The notes under the pieces were generated by a model. It saw only the letters and a program-made list of their open reading frames with translations. It searched no databases and was not told the origin of the DNA. Made by a program: the position numbers and the translations under genes. 64,000 nt of DNA from Erythrophleum ivorense (Eukaryota > Streptophyta > Magnoliopsida > Fabales > Fabaceae), in assembly GCA_026724425.1 (NCBI GenBank), contig JAIUCV010000001.1, forward strand, positions 754,001-818,000. Direction: 5' to 3'. Positions 50,948 through 61,443 of this stretch are shown piece by piece. Each line of letters opens with the position of its first letter. The stretch's first letter is position 1.

Positions 50948-52871
50948 ATGGGTCGATCACCATGCTGTGACAAGGTGGGCTTAAAGAAAGGACCATGGAC
51001 TCCCGAGGAAGATCAGAAACTCTTGGCTTATATTGAAGAACATGGCCATGGAAGCTGGCGAGCCTTGCCAGCAAAAGCTGGTAGTTCATTTTTGCTAATT
51101 TTTGTCGTAAATTATAGTAAAATGTTTGATGTTTGCAGTGTAGTTTAAGGTTGTAATTAACTTGAAACTCCGGCTATATTGTACCATATTAGGCCTTCAG
51201 AGGTGTGGCAAGAGCTGCAGACTGAGGTGGACCAATTATCTTAGGCCTGATATTAAGAGGGGAAAGTTCAGTTTGCAAGAAGAGCAAACCATTATCCAAC
51301 TCCATGCTCTCCTGGGAAACAGGTTTTGTATCCTTAATCCTTATGTAGTTAACTATCTATATATGTTGTGTAGTGGTATATATTTTCATAAACTCTTCTG
51401 GCGTCAGTGATTTGCATTGGTCTTTAGTTTTTTCTATCCTTAGTTTTTCCTATCATTCTGTTTGTAAGTACAAAGGTACCGGATATAGGTAAAATCCATC
51501 ATGGTATTTTCCTTTTTTTTTTTAATTATCCCTTAAATTATCGTTGATGAAATAATAGAATCTCCTTGTACTGTTTGACACATGAACATCATTTTTTATT
51601 CCTATTCTTTCACAGTACTCATTAAATATACTTCTGATTTACAAATTGAAAGCTAAAATTTCTTCGCTTTTCCAACTCCCTTGTTGTGCAGTGTATCTTA
51701 TCGCATTGGCCTCTCAATTTCTTCAACCACCTATATCTCCCATTCTCAACATATAATATCAAATTTGCTTTCTGCCATTTCCATAAATTTACTCTCTGAC
51801 GTCCATCAAGTTTGTTTAAGGCGGCTTTAAATGCAAAAGGAATGCATGTGATTTTTTAATGTTTTTGGACGTTACATACAATTTTTATTCTTCTTTCTCA
51901 AAATTGGCATTTTAGATGTATTAAACAAATTAACTTAAAAATTTGCTTGTAGTAATTGATGGATACTAGGGTTTGCCTTGGCTTTTGTGATGTGGGTCTC
52001 TATTATGCTTTGTCGTCTTGTACTCAGGTGGTCGGCTATAGCCACACACTTGCCAAAGAGGACAGATAATGAGATCAAGAACTACTGGAATACGCATCTT
52101 AAGAAAAGATTAGCCAAAATGGGAATTGACCCGGTGACCCACAAAGCCAAGAACGATGCCCTTCTCTCTCGCGACGGCAGCCAATCCAAGAGTGCTGCCA
52201 ACCTTAACCACATGGCTCAGTGGGAGAGTGCTAGGCTTGAAGCTGAAGCAAGGTTGGCTAGGGAATCCAAACTACGTTCATCACAATCATTTGCATCTTC
52301 ATCTTCTGCCTCAACTTCAGCTCATCCAGTTCTCAAGGCTTGGAATGGTGGGTGGCTAAAATCCAGTGATCAAAGCATTAATAGTGGCGGTGACCTTGAA
52401 TCTCCAAAATCTACTCTAACTCTCTCTGAGAACGCCCCACCTATTATGCCTATGATTGAGTTTGTGGGTACTTCAGGTTCTTGTGAGAGAGCAGGAATTA
52501 TGAAAGAGGAAGGTGATCAGCAAGAGTGGAATAATGATGGTATAGAGAATTCGATGTCTTATACGTCTAGCCTGCATCATGAGTTGACAATGTCCAATAT
52601 GGAAGGCACATGGACCTCTCATGAGCCTCCTCTTAGGACTGGTACTGGTGTTGAAGCTATTGCTGAGGATCAGGGATTCACCAATCTGTTGCTTAATACA
52701 AACTCCGACGACCAGAGCTTGTCGGAGGAGGGCGGGGGAGAGTCTAACAATTGGGATGTTAGTGGTAGTGGCAGTGGCAGTGGCGTCTTGTGTGAAGATA
52801 ATAAGAACTACTGGAATAGCATCCTTAATTTAGTGAACTCTAATTCCCCTTCTCATTCCCCCATGTTCTGA
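50948..52871 (+). CDS. R2R3-MYB transcription factor, subgroup 9 (MIXTA / MYB106-MYB16-like)
   Basis: Exons 50948-51080, 51193-51322 and 52028-52871 (133, 130 and 844 bp, the standard R2R3-MYB layout) encode 368 aa. R2 carries Trp17, Trp37 and Trp57; R3 carries Phe70, Trp89 and Trp108. Between them lies the usual CRLRWTNYLRPDIKRGKFS linker. The subgroup 9 signature AQWESARLEAEARLARES is present at residues 151-168, and the protein ends in NYWNSILNLVNSN...SPMF, as MIXTA-like proteins do. R3 lacks the bHLH-binding signature. Members act in the nucleus to promote conical or papillate epidermal cells, cuticle formation and trichome traits. The C-terminus has a Ser/Gly-Ser run near residues 330-340. 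A possible poly(A) signal AATAAA is at 53300-53305. The nearest gene is the subgroup 6 MYB, convergent and about 3.4 kb away. Confidence 0.95.
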
Positions 52872-55800
52872 TTCAAAGTGTAAGAGACCAAGCATATTCC
52901 TCCTCAAGCAAAGTCAAAAGCCATGCATTGAGATTTTTCTTCCCATAATCGCCGTAGCAAGAAGGATCAGAATCTTTACAGAAAAAATTGTTAAATTTCC
53001 ATAGTGGTTTTCGTTGCTTTCAGATATTTCTTAGGAATGTATGTAATTGTATTTGTTTGAAAGCGACCAGGGCTCTTGTCGAAATATTCGCTCACTGGTC
53101 GTTTTATCACCAAATGTTCATATCGGCTTGTTTTGATTCCACTTTATTTCTTTATCTCTGTATCTACATCAAAGTCTGGATTCTCTGGGCTGAGCATGTG
53201 CTTCTTTAGACAAACTGATAGTAGATAATGTGTGTATTGTATGACTTCTATTTTTACCCGTAAGTAATTTCCTGTTTAAACTAGCTACATATCTTGTCTA
53301 ATAAAAGAAATATTTAGTGTGGGCTTTATTGCTGTTGGTTTGACGTCATATTCTGACATTTTAAAGATTTTCAATTATTGTTTATTTTTAGGTTATCCTT
53401 TTCTTCTCTTTGACAGTTTGCTTATTGTCATATATTTTCAGAGTTTGAATTCTTTGTAATCACAAATTAATTAATTAAAAAGAGACAAAAAGTAAACAAG
53501 GAATAACTATGAAAAAAATACTTCAAACATATTCTCATTTCTTTATATTACCTTCTTTGACTCTATAATTATAGATGATCTAATTTCATATCTCAACCCA
53601 TGTTTCAAGTAAACTCTTGACTTTGAATTTTACTTGTACATATCAAGGCAAAATTTAAACAAGAATATGCACATAACAACATCAGCATCCTGTCCGTTAA
53701 CTAAACTATATGAAAATTGGGTTACCCATTCATCAAGAGTCCCATGCACTATAGTTTAAGTCTTCGATTTTGGCCAAAAAAAAATCTTTGAATTTTATCT
53801 GTTTGTTTAAAAATAATTGCTTGTCCATTAGGCCAACACCTTGATCAAATCCTGCTACTTTTTTTTTGGGGGGGGGGGGGGGATGGAAAATTTCAGCCTG
53901 CAATATTTGAGGTAAAAAATAGTTAACCAAGAAGCAGGATGGAGAGGGTACAAACTTATGAATTTGGATCTTCTCATAAGATGATGATGATCATGTGATA
54001 AACGCTTTCTTTTAAAATGTTTATTTCTTTCCTTGCATGATCATCATATTCAAAATCACTAACTAACTTTCGTTTTCAATTTGGGCTGAGGATAATTTAG
54101 ATAACTTAACATATACACAATCATATGATTTCTATCTCCTTAGCAAGGATATAGTATTAACCAATGATTGAGTCCATCAATTCCATAGTAAGTGAAGGCT
54201 TGATCTTACAATTAGCATCAGAAAGAGCGTACTTGAGGAAAGATTGTTGACAACTCAGACATTCTCCAAAGGGTGAGATAGTGCCTCATAGACACGAGAA
54301 GAGACCTAGCCAACTCCTTACATGGTAAAACTAGTCCTACTCTCACTGGAAAACAGGGTTTCCTGTTCACAATGGCAATAGTTTGAATATCCTTTAGGCC
54401 CACTTAGCTAGCCCATAATCCATATTACAGTTCTAGCCCACAATGACAAAATCCTTGAAAATGGCAAGAGTTAAGGTTTTTCAACTAGGACCAAAAAGAG
54501 AGGCAATCCAGAAAGTTTTTAAATACAAATGACGAAAAAAATTCTGCGTTTTACAAAATTTAAGTATTTCTAAGCTTCATGTATTTTTCATTTACTTGTA
54601 AATACTACAATGATGTTTCATGTTCTGAGGCATGTTTTACATGTCATTTTCTTGTATGAACAAAATGTTTCACAAAGGAGCTCATTCTCAGACAAGGCCT
54701 TTTAAATTCGTCGGTCCAAGTCCTATTTTGAAAGTTCAGTTCTTTTAAATTCGTCGTGCTTTGTTAAAATATGGCCCAACTACCATTTGGCATTCTGACG
54801 TGGTCTCCCTCATTTAGGTGGCATCACATGAATCTGATTTGGCCATATCTTGCATGTACTAAGTGCATGTACGTCCAAATACTGAGTATACGTACATCTA
54901 ACAATCGCAATTGCTTCGTATAACCACAAGAATATCTTCAGAAATGTTCTTTACTGTATAAGTTTTACAAAATCATCATCTTTCTTTTAGTCGTCATGGT
55001 CCTCTTCTCTCCTGATTCTCAGCCGTAATTCATTTCAAATCCACTTTACAATTTTCTTCCTCCTACCCAGAATCTCAACTCAGACCTTCTTCATCTACAA
55101 ATACCGTAAGATCCCTTTCCCACTCATCCACCCTCTCACACATTTTTGCCCAGCTGGTCACTTTTTAACAACAGAATCAATGCCAATTTAATCCTGGGCT
55201 CAACAAAAAAATTTTAAAACCTCATAGATTATATATTTTTAGACTATAAAATAAATTAACTTTACATATATATATAATTTCTTTTAAAGAATATACATGT
55301 CTGACGTCAGCCATTTTAAGTCCGTTTTAGAAGCAAAACCAGATAATTTTGGTGAATTTAAAGTTTAATTTGTTGCGTTCCAAACTTAGAGAGTAGAAGA
55401 TTACAGCATTCTAATTTTGCTTGTTTGGGGGGGGGGGGGGGTATAGAGGGCCTTTTGTTAATTCTGTTAAGTTTGTTGTATCAGCTTATACTCATGCTCG
55501 TGGAATTCATTTTTAATATTCATGTCGTATTGAATATTTTATATGATTGTCATTTATATTTTGTTACATCATTTAATTTAATTTTTTTATATTATCTATT
55601 ATCTTCAACATATATAATGGATTACATATTCATACATTAATTGCATTTCTTCTCGATCTGCTTAGAATTCTTACACCAGCATTGAATTAATATCCGGTTT
55701 TAATTAGACAATTTAACCACACCAGTTACTTATAAAATCTTTCAATTTGTGGGATCTATTCAAGCAAGAAAAATGTAATGGAACATGTTATTAAGCACCT

Positions 55801-56316
55801 TAACAACATTCTTTAAAATATTTATTAGTAACATATAGCCTAATGGGTCTTCAATATTAATACAAAAAATATGCGTATGTAATTAAACACTTTGATTTTT
55901 GAATACACGCCGAGATGTCGCACACGTTAGAATACACTTTTAGTTTTCTGTTTTTGTTCTTTCAATTAATCTTAACTAACATTAGCTCCTTCAACATCAT
56001 TACTCACAAGGTGACAAGATGGAACCCGAATTTTTCATAGCTGTTGAAAGCATCTTGAAATTTATATTTGATATTTATGAAGCGAATTCAAGAGCTCGAT
56101 CTTTCAACCCTTTACGCAATAGTCTAACGGAGATTCTTACATTCCCATTTAAATAACACATCATTCTCTCCAGACTCCATTTACTATTTCCACTAAATAC
56201 AGTACTCTAATAAATAGAATCCTAGAGAGAGGTCAATATCACAAAGAAAAGACAAACAAACACAAAAACAAAACAAATGAGTCTAGTATCGCCTTCTGTA
56301 AACACGTACGATTGTA
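52872..56316. other. Intergenic region between the convergent MYB genes
   Basis: This holds the 3' ends of both MYB genes and AT-rich DNA with poly-G runs at about 53868-53882 and 55427-55441. The patch at 54200-54480 is less AT-rich, but its 61-codon minus-strand frame has no recognisable domain. Confidence 0.5.
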
Positions 56317-57083
56317 CTATTGGGTTTCGGGGTCATTCAAGAAATAAAGTTGTTCGTCCCAGAGGTAAGTGAGAAGCTTCTCCTGTTTCTCACCACCCAA
56401 ACACCATAAGCTGTCTTCTTCGTCCCCTTCTTTGACGTCATCTAGCAAACTTTCCCACCACTCCCTCGATTTCTCCGACCCCCCTGCTGAAGCTGCACCT
56501 GGCGCCTTATCGCTACTACGACTACAATTATTATTATTATTATTGTTAATGGCAATTATAGGCTTCCCTCTATTACTACTATCATCACCATTATTATTGA
56601 TAATTGCACCTACAGGTTTCCTTCTCAACCATGACGATTTTCTTGAGAAAGTTAGAGGTTGGGGCCTTATTACTTGGTGGGTTTTCATGGTTGCCTCTTG
56701 TTTCTCATCATTTTGAGAGGAATGATGCTGCAGCTTCTTGCGCATATGGGTGTTCCAGTAATTTTTCACGTCATTGGATGTTCTTCCAGGAAGCCTTCCA
56801 GCAATCAGCGACCATCTACATATATAGGAGTAAACACTAGGTCATCGAGTGCAATTTAACAATCATAAGAACAAGCGAGTGACAATAAGTGGTTTGGTCT
56901 TGGAAAAATGGTGTTAATATTAATCTGATGTTCTGATTTTACGCAAGAGAGATATTAAAATGATATTTTATGAGATTGAAATAAAATTATATCTTCGAAT
57001 AATAAAGTAATACAAAATTTTTTTTACAGTAACCTTAATATTGATGCCTATCTTTCAAGAACTAAAATAGAATTTTATACCTT

Positions 57084-57116
<33 letters not shown>

Positions 57117-57303
57117 AAATTCCGCAATAGCATTAGCCTTCCAAATATTTGTCTTCTAAAGTGAATTGGTATTTTGGTTCTCTAGAGACAGTACATATTG
57201 TCTCAGTTTGATTCTCAAAGGTTAAAAGTTTCATTTTACTCCTCAAAGATTATTTTTGTTTTGAAATGATTGTCAAGTTAGACTTGTTAAAAAATAATCA
57301 ATT

Positions 57304-57393
<90 letters not shown>

Positions 57394-58238
57394 GACGTGC
57401 GGATACCATTATGTCGCCATCAACACATAAGTACTGTTTTAAAGAATTCATTTTATATTATTTTAAAGAGTTTTTATGCAACGTTTGATGGTCATATAAG
57501 TGTGTGTTTGGAAAAATGGTAGGAGCTCCAAAACCATGATTTGCAACTCACAAAATGCAAAAGCTATAACTTGTTGCTTTGGCCAAAACCATGGTTTTGG
57601 ATTTCCAATCATTTTTCCAAACACTCACTAAGTAATTAACGACCATATTATATCCATTTCGATAGGTTAAATCACTTGTTTTGTTAATTATCTATTAATA
57701 GACTTTAATGTTAAGAATCATTTTAAAACAAAGGTAATATTTAAAGTATTCAAATAAAAGATTTAATTGGGACCAAAAAAGAAAATTCCAATTCAGTCAC
57801 ATGGAAACCAGATGACTAGTACAAATAAACTCATAAACCTGTTTCCCAAAAGTCTATGGAACCTCATTATCATATCAGCTTCATCTTCAGTGAAGTTTCC
57901 TCTCTTGATATCTGGTTTTAAATAGTTCATCCACCTCAGTCTACAGCTTTTTCGGCATCTATTCAAGCCTGCAAAATGCAGCGAGGACATATATAAATTT
58001 CTAATAAGCATAATATACATAGTATAAAGGTGTGTTAATGAATCAAAAAATGGTAGAACTATTTTTCTTTTTCTGTTTTTTGATGGAAGGTAGAACTAAT
58101 GCTTGTATATGTATATGTACCTGCTCTTTGAGGAACTAGGTGCCATTTTCCTTCACCATAACGTTGAATGCAGGCCCTTAGAAGGTCATCTTCTTGTTTA
58201 GACCACGCACCTTTTCTTACTCCCAAGATAATCTCCAT
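56317..58238 (-). CDS. R2R3-MYB transcription factor, subgroup 6-like (MYB113/PAP-type)
   Basis: Minus-strand exons 58238-58121, 57968-57839 and 56815-56317 (118, 130 and 499 bp) join in frame to 248 aa. R2 has Trp12, Trp32 and Trp52; R3 has Phe65, Trp84 and Trp103. GVRKGAW, YGEGKWH and LNRCRKSCRLRWMNYLKP are typical of anthocyanin MYBs. R3 contains SNDV (96-99; ANDV is usual) and the bHLH-interaction motif with Met72 where Leu is canonical. The subgroup 6 box is degenerate: RPQPLTF at 133-139 instead of KPRPR[S/T]F. The C-terminus is acidic after an Asn run. By family it would partner bHLH and WD40 proteins to activate anthocyanin genes, but the changed motifs make this uncertain. I chose the ATG at 58238 (MEIILGVRKG); an in-frame ATG at 58268 would add only MRIYIYIYFL. 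Intron 2 holds a microsatellite and a MITE. Confidence 0.92.
56526..56550 (-). repeat. Coding AAT/AAC repeat encoding an Asn run
   Basis: In-frame trinucleotide units in exon 3 of the subgroup 6 MYB encode about seven consecutive Asn residues. A second, shorter Asn run lies upstream of it in the protein. Length variation would keep the reading frame. Confidence 0.85.
57308..57391. repeat. Compound (AT)n-(GA)n microsatellite in MYB intron 2
   Basis: (AT)n at 57308-57336 passes directly into (GA)n at 57337-57391, about 27 units. It lies in the second intron of the subgroup 6 MYB. Confidence 0.95.
57500..57628. mobile_element. Tourist-like MITE (129 bp) in MYB intron 2
   Basis: The element is flanked by the trinucleotide TAA on both sides (57497-57499 and 57629-57631). 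It has long terminal inverted repeats: GTGTGTGTTTGGAAAAATGG on the left and GTGAGTGTTTGGAAAAATGA read inward from the right, continuing through CCAAAACCATG. A 3-bp TAA duplication and a GTGTTTGG terminus fit PIF/Harbinger-derived Tourist elements. Confidence 0.85.
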
Positions 58239-58284
58239 CAAAAAATATATATAAATATATATCCTCAAACAAGGTATGCTACTC

Positions 58285-58320
58285 TTAGGTATGTTAAGCT
58301 ACAAATTAACTACATCAATC

Positions 58321-58362
<42 letters not shown>

Positions 58363-58774
58363 AAACTTACTAGGCTACTATCTACCCTACATGCAAAGAC
58401 TTGGAGGGGAGGGTAACGTGTGGCCACCGTTGTGTCCACAGAACCATGAAGATTTAGGACGACGATTCGCAAGTTGTGATAAGGCTAGATTATTGACTTA
58501 TTTAGAAACGCCATTCAGGAAAAATTCTTCCCAATCATATGGCATATTTTATTTGTTAGCCAATCAATATATAGCATGTGTAACCCCTTCAGATTTCACT
58601 TTCAAAACTAAGAAAAGCTTCGAAGTTCAAATATCAAACTAACCTTTCTCCCCACATGTAATTTAAGTGTAACATCAACAAACAACAACATTGATGGCAG
58701 GTCGGGCAATTCCCTCTCGCTCTTAGTTTTAGGTATGTTAAGCTACAAATTAACTACGTCAATCCCATATATAT
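58285..58774. repeat. 46-bp direct repeat in the subgroup 6 MYB promoter
   Basis: 58285-58330 and 58729-58774 are identical apart from one base (CTACATCAA versus CTACGTCAA). They enclose about 398 bp, which includes an (AT)n run at 58323-58360. The inner copy ends 47 bp from the chosen start codon, so it lies in the leader or core promoter. Confidence 0.85.
58323..58360. repeat. (AT)n microsatellite upstream of the subgroup 6 MYB
   Basis: Nineteen AT units, 85-122 bp upstream of the start codon. Confidence 0.95.
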
Positions 58775-59337
58775 CTCCCAATATTTATGGACTTCCTGAG
58801 GCATGACAATTAGAATGGAGACAACATTTGAGTTAATTGGCAATTTGATGTTTTAAAATTTAAACGTTTTATTTTTGGTATCTAAATAGTAGTCCATCAG
58901 TGCCCTCATGATGCGTTTAAGTAATAACGGAGTATTTAATTTAATGAGAATGATATTTAAAATACAATATTCTTTAAAATATTGAAATAAAATAAATGAA
59001 CTTTTGAGTGATCAAATTAAAAGAAAAAGTATCTTTGCGAGATCAAAACGGGAGAACGACATTATTGGCCACAATTATCTGTTATTGATGAAGAGCACGT
59101 AGCATTGGTAACGTTAAGCCAGTTTTTGGGTGAAACTGGTTATAGTTGCCCCGTAGAATATTTCAACTATATATGCATTTATTATTTTGTTTGGTTTGAT
59201 TGGGCTTTGTTTCTTTGACAAAGAAATTTAACAAAATTTGTGCCTTGTGGAACCGCTTGGGACGGCTTAATTAATGTAATCTTTGTGGTTGTGCGGACGA
59301 AGTAGTGTCCACGTTATTATCCCCATCTTTCATATAG

Positions 59338-59466
59338 GTAGTTCCTCAAAGAGTTGGTGGGAGCTGGTGGGTGTGTGTGTGTGTGTTTGTGTATAGTTTA
59401 CGTACGTACTAATTAACATCACTCATGGCTTGGCATCAAGTTCCTCAAAGAACAGTACACATATAA
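59338..59466 (+). pseudogene. Short fragments resembling subgroup 6 MYB exon 1
   Basis: 59338-59358 contains GTAGTTCCTCAAAGAG, and 59430-59453 contains TGGCATCAAGTTCCTCAAAG followed by AACAG and TACACATATA. The second would read WHQVPQRT, the end of R2 before the exon 1 donor in subgroup 6 MYBs; the intact gene reads WHLVPQRAG. Both fragments are on the + strand, opposite to the intact gene. No further exon sequence was found around them. The matches are short, so homology is likely but not proven. Confidence 0.45.
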
Positions 59467-59479
59467 TAAATAAAAGTGA

Positions 59480-59935
59480 TGTTTTTATATTTAAAAAATA
59501 AATAATAGTGAAAATTTAAGTAATTTTTAATTTTTTCTTTTATCAATAACTATAAAATTAGAAAAATACAATAGTGAGAAATTATACTTCTCTCACATCA
59601 CTAGTATTATATACAAATTTTTTTATACTAATATATATTACTTTGGAATTAATAATGAGAAGGTCCTAAGACCATATATATTAATACATATTTGGCAATA
59701 TAGATGCTTGGTTTAATAATGAATGCTTTGTAAGCCATACTATTATGTACACACGTTTGTCCTTTAATTGCAGTTAATAAAGCCCCTCTAACTTTCTCAA
59801 GAAATTTGAGACGACACGGATAATGGTAAATAAATATGGTGATTAGTGATTTAACAAAAGGTCCATGTTAGCTTGTGAGGTGCTATTTATTGTTTCTTTG
59901 TTGTGGTTGCGCAAGGCGCAAAGAAAGCTCCTATA
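59480..59935. other. Intergenic AT-rich DNA
   Basis: No gene or defined element was recognised between the MYB-like fragments and the CACTA-like region. Confidence 0.5.
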
Positions 59936-59937
59936 AC

Positions 59938-60905
59938 ACTAACGAAACTACGTTTTTAGCAATGATTTTTTGTTGTGACTAAAAATGTCGTGAATAAAAT
60001 ATATTTTTAATGATAACTTTTTTATTTATCATAAAAGATCATTGTTAAAAAAGTATTTCTCATTTTCTCAAAACTTTCAAAAGTAATACAAAAAAAGTCT
60101 CCATTAAAAACCTTTCATAGCAATAGAAATATCATCAAAAAAATATCTTTTAGTAACAATTTAAGATAAATCATCATTAAAAGTCCTTTATGGTAGCAAA
60201 ATTGTTGCTACAAATAACTTTTTAGTAGCAATCTTTCTCTAGTAACCATAAAAGCCTTTCAAATGTCTTGGGTTAGAAAATTAATAAAAAAAATCTTGTA
60301 ATTAAAACTTTTAATGGCAACATTGAAGGCCGGCATAAAAGCTCTTTTTGTGGCAATAATGATGAGTCATCACAAAAGTTCTTTTAGTTGTGACCTAAGA
60401 TTGTTATTAAAAGTTTTTTGAGGCAACAATAAAATGGCACAAAATTAGTTTTTGTGGTGATCTAACTAAAGTTAGCACCAAAGGTTACTAAAGGAATATT
60501 TCTTATTTTGCCAAAAAATTTATTGGTGACTTAGGAAAAGTCACCACTAAAGTCTGCAGTGCCAACATAAATGTTGCCATAAAAAATTTACTAGTGGTGA
60601 CTTGAGATAAGTCTTTACAACATCCTTTAAAATTTGATTTTTTCATAAGTTAAAAAAATCTTGATGTCAAAATTTTTAGTGATAATTTTTTGCTTTTTAT
60701 TGGTGACCAGCAGTTGTCACCCTAAAAGCTTTTGTGGCAAGAATGATGGATCACTATAAGAGACTATTTAATGACGATCCACAAAAAGAAAAACTTTTAT
60801 GGTAGTATTTTAAAATCACCACAAAAGATCTTTAATTTAATGGCAATCTATCGAGTCATGACAAAATATTTTTTAGTGCCAATTTATTATTGCCATAAAT
60901 TTTTT
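59938..60905. mobile_element. CACTA-like subterminal repeat region (remnant)
   Basis: It begins with CACTAACGAAACTACG at 59938. It is then filled with many degenerate short repeats in both orientations, of the type TAGTGGTGACTT, AAAGTCACCACTAAAG, TTTTGTGGCAA and AATCATCACAAAAG. This texture is typical of CACTA (En/Spm) element ends. No matching opposite terminus or transposase was found, so it is a remnant or a non-autonomous copy. Confidence 0.5.
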
Positions 60906-60965
60906 TTTCAAATATAAAAATATATAATTTAATATGATATAATATAATGATTGATAATGTAATAA

Positions 60966-61443
60966 ACAATAATAAAATATAACTATATAAATACAATAAA
61001 TATATAAACAAAACAATTAGCATGAAAAAAAAAGATAAAATAGTGTATCTTAAAATTAAAAAATTTAGAATTATATCCTATTAGCTTTTAAAATTCTTAA
61101 TCTTAAAGCTTAGATGTTGAATTCTAAAATTTAAAATTAAAATTCAATAGCTAATAATATTATTAAATAATTAAAAATACTATTTAAATTTAATAAAAAA
61201 TTTAAATTAATTAATAATATCATAAGTAATAATAAAATAAGTTATTAAATAATATATAATATATAATATTTAACAATAAAATAAAATATATAAATATAAT
61301 AATTATGTAATAAAAACCATTAATGAAAAAATATTTAAAATGTTGTCTTAAAAATTCAAAAATTTAAAACTATATACTGTTAATATTTTAAGTTTCCAAA
61401 TCTTAAAGCTTAAATGTTGAATTTTAAATTTTAAATTTTAAAT
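60966..61443. repeat. Two-copy AT-rich tandem duplication (about 300-bp period)
   Basis: 61050-61142 and 61349-61443 share AATCTTAAAGCTTA(G/A)ATGTTGAATT and flanking blocks in the same order. The sequence before each copy is also similar. Confidence 0.7.

Noticed and set aside
52090..52120. miR828-like site in the subgroup 9 MYB
   Set aside because: Six mismatches to the expected target in the WNTHLKK region make regulation unlikely.
54200..54480. Less AT-rich patch with a 61-codon minus-strand frame
   Set aside because: No recognisable protein or transposon signature; it could be an old repeat fragment.
58239..58268. Longer N-terminus for the subgroup 6 MYB
   Set aside because: The ten extra residues (MRIYIYIYFL) come from an (AT)-rich stretch and are unlike any subgroup 6 protein, which begin directly before GVRKGAW.
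58391..58642. Open frame (83 codons) with faint R2-like text (QRLGGEGNVW)
   Set aside because: The similarity to QRYGEGKW is too weak and does not continue, so it was not called a MYB fragment.
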